Assembly (NCBI GenBank): GCA_013289685.1
Contig: JABCZL010000011.1
Coordinates: 124,001-188,000, forward strand
Source: Acidobacteriota bacterium
GTDB taxonomy: Bacteria > Acidobacteriota > Terriglobia > Terriglobales > Acidobacteriaceae
Reading direction: 5' to 3'
Length of the DNA stretch: 64,000 nucleotides
Shown: positions 56,243 to 64,000 of the stretch, piece after piece
How positions within the stretch are numbered: position 1 is the stretch's first letter
Layout of the letters: each line of letters opens with the position of its first letter
Position numbers and translations under genes: made by a program
Notes under the pieces: generated by a model
What the model was told of the DNA's origin: nothing
The model's database searches: none
Seen by the model: only the letters and a program-made list of their open reading frames with translations

Positions 56243-59020
56243 TTAAAGTTCCAGCATCGCTGCAACCGTCGATGGATCGTCCATCAAGTTTAGCCGGAAG
56301 CCCACTTTCTTGAAGATGGCCTGCGTGGCCAGATTGTCGCGCAGGATTTCCCCGGACAGCCGTTTGAACTTTTCATCGCGGGCCACCCGGGCCACCGTGG
56401 CGAGCAGTTCGGTTCCCAGCCCGCGTCCCTGCCAGCGATCGGAAACCAGCACAGCGGCCTCGGCGTCCGCACGATTGATGGCGCTGAACCGGCCCACTCC
56501 CAACACTTCGTGCTGCCCGGTCTCCGGATTCAGGTGATCCGCCACCAGCGCGAATCCCCGTTCGTAGCTGCCGAAACAGATGCGGACCAGGCGCTCATGC
56601 TCCACCCGCGTGCTCAGACTCAGCGAACAGAAATAGCGCAAGTACACGCTGCGCTCGGAAAGCGTCTGGTGAAATTGCACCATGAGCGGCTCATCCTCCG
56701 GGCGAATCGGACGGATAGCCACCGGGGTGCCATCCTTCAATTTCCAATTCCAAATGTATTGCAGCGGGTATGGCCGGATCGTGGCCCGCGGCAACTGCGC
56801 GGCCTGCATGGCGGAATCATGCACCACCACGCGCGCGTCCAGCGCCAGCAACTGTTCCGGCGTCGCCAGCAGCGGGTTGATGTCAATCTCCTTGATCCAC
56901 GGCTGCTCCATCACCAGTTGGCTGAAGCGCACCAGTAACCCCTCAAGGGCAGTCAGGTTCACCGGCTTGCGTCCGCGCACGCCCAGCAGGGCCGAGAAGA
57001 TTTTTGTCTGCTCCATCATGCGCTGCGCCAGCGTGGTGTTGAGCGGCGGCAGAGCCAGAGCGCGGTCGCGGTAAACCTCCACCATCACTCCGCCGGAGCC
57101 AAAAAGAATGATCGGTCCGAACTGCTCGTCGATGGCGCTGCCCAGGATCAACTCGTAACCGTCGCGTCTCACCATGGGCTGTACTGTGACCCCGGAAAAA
57201 TGTTCTGGCCCGGCTTTCTCGGCGACCAATACCTGAATCGCGCGGTACGCGCCGCGAACCTGCTCGGCCGACTGCAGTCTCAGGCGAACTCCATCGACAT
57301 CTGTTTTATGCGCGATGGTGTTGGACAACAGCTTCAAAACTACCGGATACCCGATCTCCGCCGCACAAGCGACGGCCTGCTCTTCGTTCTCTGCAGCTCG
57401 GGTTTCGACCACAGGAATTCCGTAGTCCGCGAGCAGCTGCTTGGCTTCAAATTCATTCAGCATGATTCCGTTGAGTCCGGTCTTGCCGCTGGCGCGCACC
57501 CGTTGTACGAACTCAGTGACCTTGCCGCGCGCCAGGGTGGCTTCCGATGCTTCCACCAGCGCCGGAGTTTCATAGAGCCCGCGCAGGTTGTAGGTGTAGC
57601 GCCACATGTAGGTGAAGGCGCGCGCCGCGGTGTCGGGGAAAGAAAATGTTGGAATGCCGACGGTGTTGAGAATCGCAGTCCCCTCGGCCACGCCGTCGCC
57701 GCCCATCCAGGCGGCCAGCAGCGGCTTGCCGGTAGAGTGAGCCAGCGGCCGCATGCGCTCCGCCACTTGCGTCGGGTCCGCCAGTCCCTGCGGCGCAATG
57801 ATGGCTAACAATCCATCGCTGGCCGGATCTTTCGACGCGATTTCGACCGCTTTCACGAAGCGCTCTGCATCGGCATCCGCCAGCACGTCCACCGGATTGC
57901 CGTGGCTCCAGTGCGGAGACAGAAAACCGTCCAACTCGTGCACGGATTCTGGCGACAGCACCGTCAGCTCTCCTCCCGTCGCCATGAGAGAGTCGGTCGC
58001 CAGAACTCCCGGACCGCCGGCATTGGTTACGACGGTAAGGCGCGGCCCGCGCGGCCGCGGCTGTTTGCTCAACACCTCCGCCATATAAAAAAGGTCGGCG
58101 AGATTCTGAACGCGCAACACGCCGCAGCGCCGGAACGCCGCCTCGAGCACATCGTCACTCCCGGTTAGCGCTCCCGTGTGCGACGCGGCCGCCCGCGACG
58201 CGGCCTCCGAGCGGCCGGCCTTGATGACGATGATCGGTTTGCTCAGTGCGATTTCCCGCGCCGCGGATAGAAACGAGCGCGCGTTCCCCACCGACTCCAT
58301 GTAGAGCAGAATGCTTTTGGTGTGCGGATCGTCTCCGAAGTGATAGATAAGATCGCCCCAACCCACGTCGAGCATGGAGCCAGTCGAAACGATCGCGCTG
58401 AATCCCACATGCTCGCGCTGGCTCCAATCAAGAATCGAAGTCAGCAGCGCTCCGCTCTGGCTCAGAAATGCGACGCTGCCTTTCTGCGGCATGGATTTTG
58501 CAAACGTCGCGTTCAGTCCAATCGTCGGATTCATGAACCCCATGCAGTTGGGGCCAATCAAACGCAGACCTGCCTGGGAAGACCCGCGCCGTAAGTGTTT
58601 CTGTATCTCTTCTTCGAGCAGTGCCCCATCGTGTCCCTGCTCGCGGAACCCCGCCGAAATTACGACCGCAGATTTCACGCCTGCGTCGACACACTCTCCG
58701 ATAACCTGGGGCACAGTCTGCGCCGGAGTCACCACTAGCGCCAGGTCGACTCCGCCAGCTATGTCTCCAATGTGTTTGTGGGTTTTGATGCCGAGCACTT
58801 CGCCGTGACTGGGATTCACGGCATAAACTTTGATGGGAAACTTACTTTCCAGCAGATTCGACACTACGGCCCGGCCGACGGTCCCGGCACGATCGGTGGC
58901 TCCGATCACCGCAGCCGAACGAGGCAGGAAGAGCGACTCGAGTCCCGCCCGCGCAGGAGGCGCTGCAGTATAAATCTTTCCGACGGGAGACGGCGGCGAG
59001 GAACTCGATACTTCGCTCAA
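56243..59020 (-). CDS. Acyl-CoA synthetase (ADP-forming) fused to GNAT acetyltransferase (Pat-like)
   Basis: A 925-residue protein with the layout of bacterial Pat/PatZ lysine acetyltransferases. Residues about 30-480 form the CoA-binding and CoA-ligase domains ([37 protein letters not shown]). The usual phospho-His region is retained in ASHTGALTG, so ligase activity may remain. Residues about 500-730 form an ATP-grasp domain ([19 protein letters not shown]). The C-terminal GNAT domain (about 755-925) has the acetyl-CoA loop [18 protein letters not shown]. Such enzymes acetylate and silence acetyl-CoA synthetase. The start appears to be TTG with GGAG nine bases upstream. It is divergent from the Crp/Fnr gene across array 6. 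Confidence 0.87.
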   Translation of the reverse strand: MSEVSSSSPPSPVGKIYTAAPPARAGLESLFLPRSAAVIGATDRAGTVGRAVVSNLLESKFPIKVYAVNPSHGEVLGIKTHKHIGDIAGGVDLALVVTPAQTVPQVIGECVDAGVKSAVVISAGFREQGHDGALLEEEIQKHLRRGSSQAGLRLIGPNCMGFMNPTIGLNATFAKSMPQKGSVAFLSQSGALLTSILDWSQREHVGFSAIVSTGSMLDVGWGDLIYHFGDDPHTKSILLYMESVGNARSFLSAAREIALSKPIIVIKAGRSEAASRAAASHTGALTGSDDVLEAAFRRCGVLRVQNLADLFYMAEVLSKQPRPRGPRLTVVTNAGGPGVLATDSLMATGGELTVLSPESVHELDGFLSPHWSHGNPVDVLADADAERFVKAVEIASKDPASDGLLAIIAPQGLADPTQVAERMRPLAHSTGKPLLAAWMGGDGVAEGTAILNTVGIPTFSFPDTAARAFTYMWRYTYNLRGLYETPALVEASEATLARGKVTEFVQRVRASGKTGLNGIMLNEFEAKQLLADYGIPVVETRAAENEEQAVACAAEIGYPVVLKLLSNTIAHKTDVDGVRLRLQSAEQVRGAYRAIQVLVAEKAGPEHFSGVTVQPMVRRDGYELILGSAIDEQFGPIILFGSGGVMVEVYRDRALALPPLNTTLAQRMMEQTKIFSALLGVRGRKPVNLTALEGLLVRFSQLVMEQPWIKEIDINPLLATPEQLLALDARVVVHDSAMQAAQLPRATIRPYPLQYIWNWKLKDGTPVAIRPIRPEDEPLMVQFHQTLSERSVYLRYFCSLSLSTRVEHERLVRICFGSYERGFALVADHLNPETGQHEVLGVGRFSAINRADAEAAVLVSDRWQGRGLGTELLATVARVARDEKFKRLSGEILRDNLATQAIFKKVGFRLNLMDDPSTVAAMLEL

Positions 59021-59154
59021 AGATTCTCTCCGGCTAACGCGAATATGAGCATTTTTTCATAGTTGAACGCCGCACGCAGACACCCTCTTCACCGCACAAC
59101 TCACCCATCATGTCATAGTTTTCCACGCGCGTCTGTGATCGTCTGTACGTAAAA

Positions 59155-59181
59155 TCACGCGCGCTCGTGATGGTGATCACA
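59155..59181. promoter_or_regulatory. Triple half-site array 6 (between Pat-like and Crp/Fnr genes)
   Basis: TCACG (59155), CGTGA (59166) and TCACA (59177), with spacers CGCGCT and TGGTGA. A weaker fourth element TGTAC (59144) is in register. The last pair is centred about 37 bases before the predicted Crp/Fnr transcription start, near the classic activator position. Confidence 0.65.
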
Positions 59182-59197
59182 AGCGAAAATGCGGTGC

Positions 59198-59203
59198 TAC
59201 AAT
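59198..59203 (+). promoter_or_regulatory. -10 box TACAAT of the Crp/Fnr gene
   Basis: TACAAT differs from consensus at one base. Transcription would start near 59210, leaving a 15-base leader that contains GAAAGAGG before GTG 59225. No -35 box is evident, as expected for an activator-dependent promoter. Confidence 0.5.
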
Positions 59204-59224
59204 TCTGTAAGAAAGAGGTGCTCA

Positions 59225-59941
59225 GTGCGCGCCCCTTATGGACTATATATTCTTGATAATTGCCTCACGTGTCCGGTCCGCGAAGAACATTTATTCTGTA
59301 ACCTTTCCGTTCAGGCTGGACAACGACTCAACGAAATCAAATCCACCGCTGTCTATCCCAAGGGAGCGATGCTCTTCATTGAAGGGCAACAACCCCGCGG
59401 CGTTTTTGTGCTCTGTGCCGGGAAGGCGAAACTTTCTACTTCATCCCGCGAAGGCAAAACCATCATCACCAAACTCTCCGAGTCGGGGGATGTTCTCGGC
59501 CTCAATGCCGTGGTTTCCAACCGCCCGTATGAAGTTACTGCCGAGATGATGGAGCCGGGCCAGGCCAATTTCATTCCTCGCGAGTCTCTGCTGCAGTTTC
59601 TGAAGGACAACGGAGAAGTGGCCTTGCGCGTCGCCCAACAGTTGAGCCTGAACTACTACACCGCATACGAGGAGATCCGCACGCTCGGTCTCACCAGCTC
59701 GCCGTCGGAAAAGTTTGCCAAGCTTCTTCTGTCGTGGTCGACCAAGTCGCCGCAGAGTGATGGTTCCTCGCAGGTCAAGCTCACGCTTACCCACGAGGAG
59801 ATTGCGGAAATCATCGGGACCACCCGCGAGACGGTCAGCCGCCTGTTCTCTGATTTCAAGAAGAAACAGCTGCTGCAACTCAAGGGCTCGACCCTGGTGA
59901 TCCGCAACCGGCCGGCGCTGGAAAAAATCGTCCAGTCGTAA
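59225..59941 (+). CDS. Crp/Fnr family transcriptional regulator with N-terminal Cys motif
   Basis: A 238-residue regulator. The N-terminus has three Cys in NCLTCPVREEHLFCNL (C-x2-C-x8-C), and a fourth in VFVLCAGKAK of the cyclic-nucleotide-like fold; the set recalls FNR iron-sulfur ligands but with different spacing. The C-terminal helix-turn-helix is LTHEEIAEIIGTTRETVSRL. Its recognition helix RETVSR keeps the Arg-Glu-x3-Arg residues with which E. coli CRP reads TGTGA, whereas FNR has Val in place of the first Arg. This matches the half-sites found upstream. GTG 59225 has a Shine-Dalgarno and follows the -10 box; an ATG at 59189 would precede the likely transcription start. Confidence 0.88.
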   Translation: MRAPYGLYILDNCLTCPVREEHLFCNLSVQAGQRLNEIKSTAVYPKGAMLFIEGQQPRGVFVLCAGKAKLSTSSREGKTIITKLSESGDVLGLNAVVSNRPYEVTAEMMEPGQANFIPRESLLQFLKDNGEVALRVAQQLSLNYYTAYEEIRTLGLTSSPSEKFAKLLLSWSTKSPQSDGSSQVKLTLTHEEIAEIIGTTRETVSRLFSDFKKKQLLQLKGSTLVIRNRPALEKIVQS

Positions 59942-59970
59942 GACAGGTAGGCCATGTGTGTGACAGCCGC

Positions 59971-60056
59971 CCTTCGGCTTCGCTCAGCGCTTGCCCTGAG
60001 CCTGCCGAAGGGGCAGGCACTTCTCGCGCCCAGAACGCGCGAGAAATGGGGTCCCC
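59971..60056. repeat. Two adjacent palindromic repeats, including family 1 copy D
   Basis: 59971-60011 is a hairpin with outer arms CCTTCGGC and GCCGAAGG and inner arms CTCAG and CTGAG, of a type common in many genomes. 60014-60056 is family 1 copy D, with arms TTCTCGCGC and GCGCGAGAA followed by ATGGGG; its left CCCCA is degenerate. Both lie between the convergent Crp/Fnr and universal stress genes. Confidence 0.7.
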
Positions 60057-60098
60057 GCCGCTCGTCCGTCGCGAGATTCTCGCTCTGCACCCATCGCT

Positions 60099-61061
60099 TT
60101 ATCCCGCGACCGTCAACACCGGGCACGGCGCGTTCCGCACAACCTCATGCACAGCGGCCCATGGCATATGCGCAGCCGCTTTCGGGGACGCCGTGCGGTT
60201 CGCTCCCATCACGATCAAATCGACTTTGAACTTGCCGCTAGCCAGCAGGATTCCCTCCGCCAGAAAGTCCGTTCCCACAACATACTCGATTTCCTGCTCC
60301 AGACTAATTTCTGCTGGCAGACACTCTCTCAGCTGTTTAATGCACCGCCTGCGGGAGCTCTCTTCCCATTCTGCCAGCTCGTCAGCGGCCGCCCCAGCCG
60401 GTGCGTACGCGGATAGACTTGCCGAGGTCGCCGGCATGGGCACCATCATGTGCAACAGAAGCAGTTTCGCCTGCTGCGCGCGGGCCAGCTCCAACGCGAT
60501 CGGGAGAGCCTTCGCCGATCCCTTGCCAAAGTCGGTCGCGAACAGAATCCTGTGAAAGCCAGATCCGTTAGCAATCGTGGCAATGTCGGCTTTTGGACCG
60601 ATCGTCATCACCGGGCAGGGCGCTATACGCAGCAGTTCCTCGGCCACCGAGCCGAGCGCCAGCTTCTGCAAACCTCCGCGTCCTCGCGTGCCGATGACGA
60701 GAAGGTCGATTGCTCTCTCTTCGATCACCGACGCCACTTGCTCCGCCACCGGTCCGTGTTTCACCAAGGTCGCATCAATCTTCTGCTCTGGTCCCAGTTC
60801 GTCCACTAGAGCCTTGATCTGCTTCTCGGCGGCAATGCGTTCCAGGTCGAGCTCGGGAGGATTCTCCAGAGCCCCATACTTGCGATCCGGCTGCAACACA
60901 TGAATGAGTGACAACTGCGCCTGGTTTTCCACCGCTAACGCCACCGCGTCGCATAGCGCTCGCCTGGAGGTTTCCGAGAAATCGGTTGCCACCAGAATAT
61001 GGCGGAAAGCCGTACTCGTCTTTGATGTTTTCAATGGGGTTTTCAATTCTGCGACTGTCAT
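60099..61061 (-). CDS. Universal stress protein with two UspA domains
   Basis: A 320-residue tandem UspA protein. Domain 1 (about residues 18-155) starts RHILVATDFSETSRRAL and contains the ATP-type motif GTRGRGGLQKLALGSVAEELL. Domain 2 (about 170-318) starts HRILFATDFGKGSAKAL and contains VMGANRTASPKAAAHMP, where the nucleotide-binding glycines are poorly kept. Tandem Usp proteins are linked to starvation, low oxygen and oxidative stress. AAGGAGGG lies five bases before ATG 61061. The zinc-ribbon gene ends 25 bases upstream, so the two may be co-transcribed. Confidence 0.9.
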   Translation of the reverse strand: MTVAELKTPLKTSKTSTAFRHILVATDFSETSRRALCDAVALAVENQAQLSLIHVLQPDRKYGALENPPELDLERIAAEKQIKALVDELGPEQKIDATLVKHGPVAEQVASVIEERAIDLLVIGTRGRGGLQKLALGSVAEELLRIAPCPVMTIGPKADIATIANGSGFHRILFATDFGKGSAKALPIALELARAQQAKLLLLHMMVPMPATSASLSAYAPAGAAADELAEWEESSRRRCIKQLRECLPAEISLEQEIEYVVGTDFLAEGILLASGKFKVDLIVMGANRTASPKAAAHMPWAAVHEVVRNAPCPVLTVAG

Positions 61062-61086
61062 GGGACCCTCCTTTGCCGCACTAACG

Positions 61087-61401
61087 TTATCTATCCTCAC
61101 GGCCAGCAGATGCGGCCCGTACTCGCGGCCGTCCTCTTCTCATCTCATTCTTCGGCGCAGGCGGCAATGGGGTCGTCGCCGCCTTGATGGGGAGGCGCTC
61201 CAGCTTCACCTGCGTTCCACCCCAGGTCAACGTCATTCTTTTCGAGCATCGTGCGCACAGCCAGAATCGTTCATGCAGCTCCGAATGCAGCGTTCCCGTC
61301 GCAATGGTCACTTCTGGAGTGGGCGCGAGATAGAAGATCGTCCCCTCGTGGAGATATCGAAATATCTCAGAGCACTCGGGATTGGCGCACTTCGACAGCA
61401 T
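61087..61401 (-). CDS. Small zinc-ribbon-like hypothetical protein
   Basis: A 104-residue protein with two Cys pairs, KCANPECSEIF (C-x4-C) near the start and LCARCSKRM (C-x2-C) at about residue 48. They could together bind one zinc ion. The C-terminus is basic and probably disordered. I recognise the pattern only as a conserved small protein; the function is unknown. It sits just upstream of the universal stress gene. About 210 bases between its start and the HAD gene hold nothing recognised. Confidence 0.65.
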   Translation of the reverse strand: MLSKCANPECSEIFRYLHEGTIFYLAPTPEVTIATGTLHSELHERFWLCARCSKRMTLTWGGTQVKLERLPIKAATTPLPPAPKNEMRRGRPRVRAASAGREDR

Positions 61402-61610
61402 TTCACACCCACTCGAAATGCTATGCCAGCTCCGCCGGAAATGGAGTGACCGCAGATACCAAGTCGGGTGACCTTCATCACTACCCTGGGCAAGTCCGCC
61501 GCCAAGCTGCTCTCTTGCGCTCGTTTACAATCGCGCGCAGACGATCCCCTGACCATGAGGAGAGACATCCATGCGCACGACAGGTAGCGACCAAGATTTG
61601 CCCTGACCCT

Positions 61611-62270
61611 ATGACCCAAATCCATTGCGCCGCTCTCCTCTTCGACCTCGACGGAGTCCTCATTAACTCCACTCCTGCCGTAGCCCGTGTCTGGCGCCGC
61701 TGGGCCATCGAGCACGGATTCAATCCCGAAGAAGTCGTCGCCCGAGCCCACGGCCGCCCCAGTCTCACGACCGTCCGCGAATATCTTCCGCACGCCGATC
61801 ATGAAGCCGAGAATCGCGAAGTCGAGCGCCGCGAAATCGAAGACCTCGAAGGTGTCGTCCCGCTGCCCGGCGCGCTCGACCTGCTGGCCAGCCTTCCCGC
61901 CGACCGCTGGACCATTGTCACGTCGTGCACCCGCCCGCTAGCCGAGGTCCGCATCCGGGCGGCCGGCCTGCCGCTGCCGAAGAAACTGATCACCTCCAAC
62001 GACATCGTCCGCGGCAAGCCGCATCCCGAGCCCTATTTGAAAGGCGCATCCATTCTGGGATTTTCGCCGGAGGAGTGTATCGTCCTCGAAGACGTCCCCG
62101 CCGGAGTTCGCGCGGGCAAGGCCGCTGGGGCAAAGGTCATCGCCTTCAAAACCACGGTTCAGGAATCGGTCTTGCGGGAAGCTGGCGCCGACTGGATCCT
62201 GAACAACTGCGCGGATCTTCACTTGCTCGATCGTAAGCCGAATCTAAAGCTGGAGCTCACGGAAGCGTAA
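61611..62270 (+). CDS. HAD-family phosphatase
   Basis: A cytoplasmic sugar-phosphatase-like HAD hydrolase of 219 residues. The catalytic loop is LLFDLDGVLINST (nucleophile and acid/base Asp). Motif II is WTIVTSCTRP, with Ser/Thr in the usual place. The Lys of motif III is in IVRGKPHPEPYLKG, and the motif IV acidic pair is in CIVLEDVPAGVRAGKAAG. The helical cap between motifs I and II is of the beta-phosphoglucomutase type. The substrate is unknown. ATG 61611 is chosen; a much longer upstream frame has no coding support. Confidence 0.85.
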   Translation: MTQIHCAALLFDLDGVLINSTPAVARVWRRWAIEHGFNPEEVVARAHGRPSLTTVREYLPHADHEAENREVERREIEDLEGVVPLPGALDLLASLPADRWTIVTSCTRPLAEVRIRAAGLPLPKKLITSNDIVRGKPHPEPYLKGASILGFSPEECIVLEDVPAGVRAGKAAGAKVIAFKTTVQESVLREAGADWILNNCADLHLLDRKPNLKLELTEA

Positions 62271-62302
62271 AACTTCAAAGCCGCTTGACTTTCAGCGAAC
62301 TC

Positions 62303-62321
62303 CTCCGTGTCCTCTGCGGTT
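62303..62321. repeat. Short dispersed repeat, second copy
   Basis: CTCCGTGTCCTCTGCGGTT, one base different from the copy at 32132-32150. It is intergenic, between the HAD gene and the duplicated-unit protein. Confidence 0.5.
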
Positions 62322-62399
62322 GTCTCGAGTTTGTGCCTAAAGTTCCTCCCGCCCCTGCCGATCAAGTCTTCAGCGTGCATCCGTAACGAGGAGAGACTA

Positions 62400-63092
62400 A
62401 TGTCGACAGCAGCCGTTCCCACAAGTTCCATTTACCAGGAAGTGCAAGCGTTTTATCAGCAGCGAGGCTCCGATCTGCAGCAACTTGGTAAAGCTCTCCA
62501 GTCCGGAGACCTTGCCGGGGCCCAGAAGGAATTCGCTGCCATCCAGACTCTGGGCAAGAGCGGCCCGTTCGCCAGCGGGGACCCCTTCGTATCCAAACAG
62601 CGCGAGCAGGACTTCGCAGCCATCGGTCAGGCCCTCCAATCTGGAGACCTGGCGGGCGCGCAGCAGGCTTTCGCTCAACTGCAAAGCACTTTCCACCAGC
62701 ATCATCAGCAGGTCACCCAGCCGCCTCCGGCCATCGTGGTGAACCTTAGCGGATCGAATCCGGCATCACCTGCCCCAGCACCGCCCGCGACTTCAACCAG
62801 CACGGGTTCGCAGCCCCCGGCCGGAACCTCGACAGCGCCCGCCGGCGGAACAGAAATCGTTCTTAATCTCGGCACCGTCACCCCGGGCGAGCAGATCACC
62901 ATCGGCCTGAACAACGCCGGCAACGGCACCGAGCAGGTCACTATCGGAGTGGCCAGCCAGGCGAACCAGGCTCCCGAACAGGTCACCCTCAACCTGAATC
63001 AGAACAGCAACCAGCAAATCATCCTCAACCTGTTCAACAGCACCGCCGCCAGCAGCGCGCCTCAGGGCAGCGGCGTCAACGCTACAGCCTAG
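62400..63092 (+). CDS. Hypothetical protein with duplicated 25-residue unit and low-complexity tail
   Basis: A 230-residue protein with no signal peptide. Two similar helical units are seen at about residues 23-48 (LQQLGKALQSGDLAGAQKEF) and 65-90 (FAAIGQALQSGDLAGAQQAF). A Pro/Ala/Thr/Ser-rich linker follows, then a Gln/Asn/Thr-rich region of short beta-like units (EIVLNLGTVTPGEQITIGLN, EQVTIGVASQ, EQVTLNLNQN, QIILNLFN). GAGGAG lies seven bases before the ATG. Function unknown; the tail could form a filament or biofilm-like beta structure, but that is speculation. Confidence 0.7.
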   Translation: MSTAAVPTSSIYQEVQAFYQQRGSDLQQLGKALQSGDLAGAQKEFAAIQTLGKSGPFASGDPFVSKQREQDFAAIGQALQSGDLAGAQQAFAQLQSTFHQHHQQVTQPPPAIVVNLSGSNPASPAPAPPATSTSTGSQPPAGTSTAPAGGTEIVLNLGTVTPGEQITIGLNNAGNGTEQVTIGVASQANQAPEQVTLNLNQNSNQQIILNLFNSTAASSAPQGSGVNATA

Positions 63093-63261
63093 GCACTTAA
63101 CCCACACCAGTGGCGGGCGAGCGGCTCTCGGCAAACCGCCGGTCCTGCTCGCCGCACTGGCGAACTCAGCCGCATCCACCTTCCCCCTCGAAAATTGTCC
63201 CCCTGATGGAGTAGACTTTCCCACCTACCCCGGGAATCTTATCCGCAAGGAGCGACCAATC

Positions 63262-63804
63262 ATGAAATCGAGGCTGCTGACGCTGCTCGCCGGCTTGTGT
63301 GTACTTGTCACGCTGGGCAATGCCCAGGACCAACGCGATCAACCCTCCGCCAAATCTCAGGAGCGCATTATCAGGGAGGTCCGCCACGAACTGCTGATGC
63401 TGCCGTACTTCGGCGTGTACGACTACATCGCCTTTAAAGTGGACGGTTCTACCGTCACTCTCCTCGGCCAAGTCATACGGCCCACTCTCAAGTCCGACTC
63501 CGAGAATGTGGTGAAGCGGATTGAAGGCGTCGACAAGGTCGATAACCAGATCGAGGTTCTTCCCCCCTCTCCCATGGACGACCGCCTTCGCACCCGGCTC
63601 TTCCGTGCGATCTATCAATACCCGGCGCTGCAGAGGTACGAACTCGGGGTGCAAAAGCCGATTCGCATTATCGTCAAGAATGGCCGCGTGACCCTGGAGG
63701 GCGTCGTGGACAGCGAAGGCGACAAAAATCTTGTCGGCATTCGCGCCAACGGAGTCTCCGGCACTTTCTCAGTCACCAACAATCTGCAGGTCGTCAAGCC
63801 GTAA
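63262..63804 (+). CDS. Exported protein with two BON domains
   Basis: A 180-residue periplasmic protein. A signal peptide (to about residue 22, LGNAQDQ) is followed by two BON domains, at about 35-100 (IIREVRHELLMLPYFGVYDYIAFKV; VIRPTLKSDSENVVKRIEGV) and 105-178 (LRTRLFRAIYQYPALQ; VTLEGVVDSEGDKNLVGIRA). BON domains bind phospholipids or peptidoglycan-associated partners, as in OsmY. AAGGAG lies ten bases upstream of the ATG. A GC-rich hairpin follows the stop. Confidence 0.88.
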   Translation: MKSRLLTLLAGLCVLVTLGNAQDQRDQPSAKSQERIIREVRHELLMLPYFGVYDYIAFKVDGSTVTLLGQVIRPTLKSDSENVVKRIEGVDKVDNQIEVLPPSPMDDRLRTRLFRAIYQYPALQRYELGVQKPIRIIVKNGRVTLEGVVDSEGDKNLVGIRANGVSGTFSVTNNLQVVKP

Positions 63805-63816
63805 GCGGCTCGGGTA

Positions 63817-63840
63817 GGGGCGGACGCATTCGTCCGCCCC
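63817..63840. terminator. GC-rich hairpin after the BON-domain gene
   Basis: A perfect 10-bp stem (GGGGCGGACG with CGTCCGCCCC) closes on CATT. No T-tract follows, so it may be a repeat rather than an intrinsic terminator. The remaining 160 bases to the window end hold no gene; TATAAT at 63976-63981 could be the -10 box of a gene beyond the window. Confidence 0.5.
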
Positions 63841-64000
63841 GCGACGCAAAGCGAGTCACCCCGGACCCTTCGACTGTGCCGAGGGCAAGAAGCGTCCGGG
63901 CTGGGTATTCTTGTTTGTGACTAAGCACCTTGCTTGCTAAATCGATATTTCAGCCGCTTTTCTGATCCACCCGCGTATAATGCTCCCGGATTCGACTTCT

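Noticed and set aside
61251-61610. A 120-codon N-terminal extension of the HAD phosphatase
   Set aside because: It overlaps the oppositely oriented zinc-ribbon gene, has no domain, and the HAD motif begins right after ATG 61611.

Overview
The window is GC-rich, densely coded chromosomal DNA that most resembles an Acidobacteriota genome (Terriglobia-like). This is inferred from gene content: an Oar-type TonB-dependent receptor with an N-terminal carboxypeptidase-regulatory domain, an ASPIC/UnbV repeat protein, a very large Ser/Thr kinase with PEGA domains, a 4Cys Crp/Fnr regulator, and many small palindromic intergenic repeats. No rRNA, tRNA, CRISPR array, prophage or insertion sequence was recognised.

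Layout. 1-13.5 kb is a plant-polysaccharide block: receptor, ASPIC/UnbV protein, GH31 and GH3 enzymes in one operon, and a GH44 lipoprotein. GH44 + GH31 + GH3 would together suit xyloglucan or a related beta-glucan. 13.5-16 kb holds an ammonium transporter and a small membrane protein. 16-24 kb holds the 1,629-residue kinase, a secreted protein, a proline racemase/4-hydroxyproline epimerase and galactokinase. 24.5-31 kb is one tightly overlapped arginine operon, argR-argC-argB-argF-argG-argH-argA (minus strand), preceded by two ARG boxes. 31-35 kb holds glpF, glpK and a zinc alcohol dehydrogenase. 35-40 kb holds pyruvate:ferredoxin oxidoreductase and a dihydroorotate-dehydrogenase-like protein.

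40-54 kb is the most unusual part, an electron-transfer island with 29 c-type heme motifs (28 CxxCH and one CxxxCH) in six proteins. On the minus strand are a monoheme cytochrome c, an 11-heme cytochrome c fused to a b-type membrane domain (CbcL-like layout) and a 7-heme NapC/NirT-type membrane cytochrome (ImcH-like layout). Divergently on the plus strand come a Cyc2-like monoheme cytochrome-porin, a cupredoxin, an FeS/FAD oxidoreductase, a Rieske protein, split cytochrome b, an 8-heme cytochrome and a monoheme lipoprotein. Together these could carry electrons between the outer membrane, periplasm and quinone pool.

54-64 kb holds OsmC, a TPR/EF-hand-like protein, a Pat-like acyl-CoA synthetase/acetyltransferase, a Crp/Fnr regulator, a universal stress protein, a HAD phosphatase, a repeat-containing hypothetical and a BON-domain protein.

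A regulatory signal ties 40-59 kb together. Six arrays of three alternating half-sites (consensus TGTGA or TCACA, each allowing a substitution at one end), always with 6-bp spacers (11-bp period), lie before pyruvate:ferredoxin oxidoreductase, in the divergent cytochrome intergenic region (two arrays), before a small Cys-rich protein (two arrays), and before the Crp/Fnr gene itself. That regulator has a CRP-type recognition helix (RETVSR), so it is the natural candidate to bind them. Two repeat families are also present; one has a copy inside a cytochrome coding sequence and the other forms the 3' end of galK.
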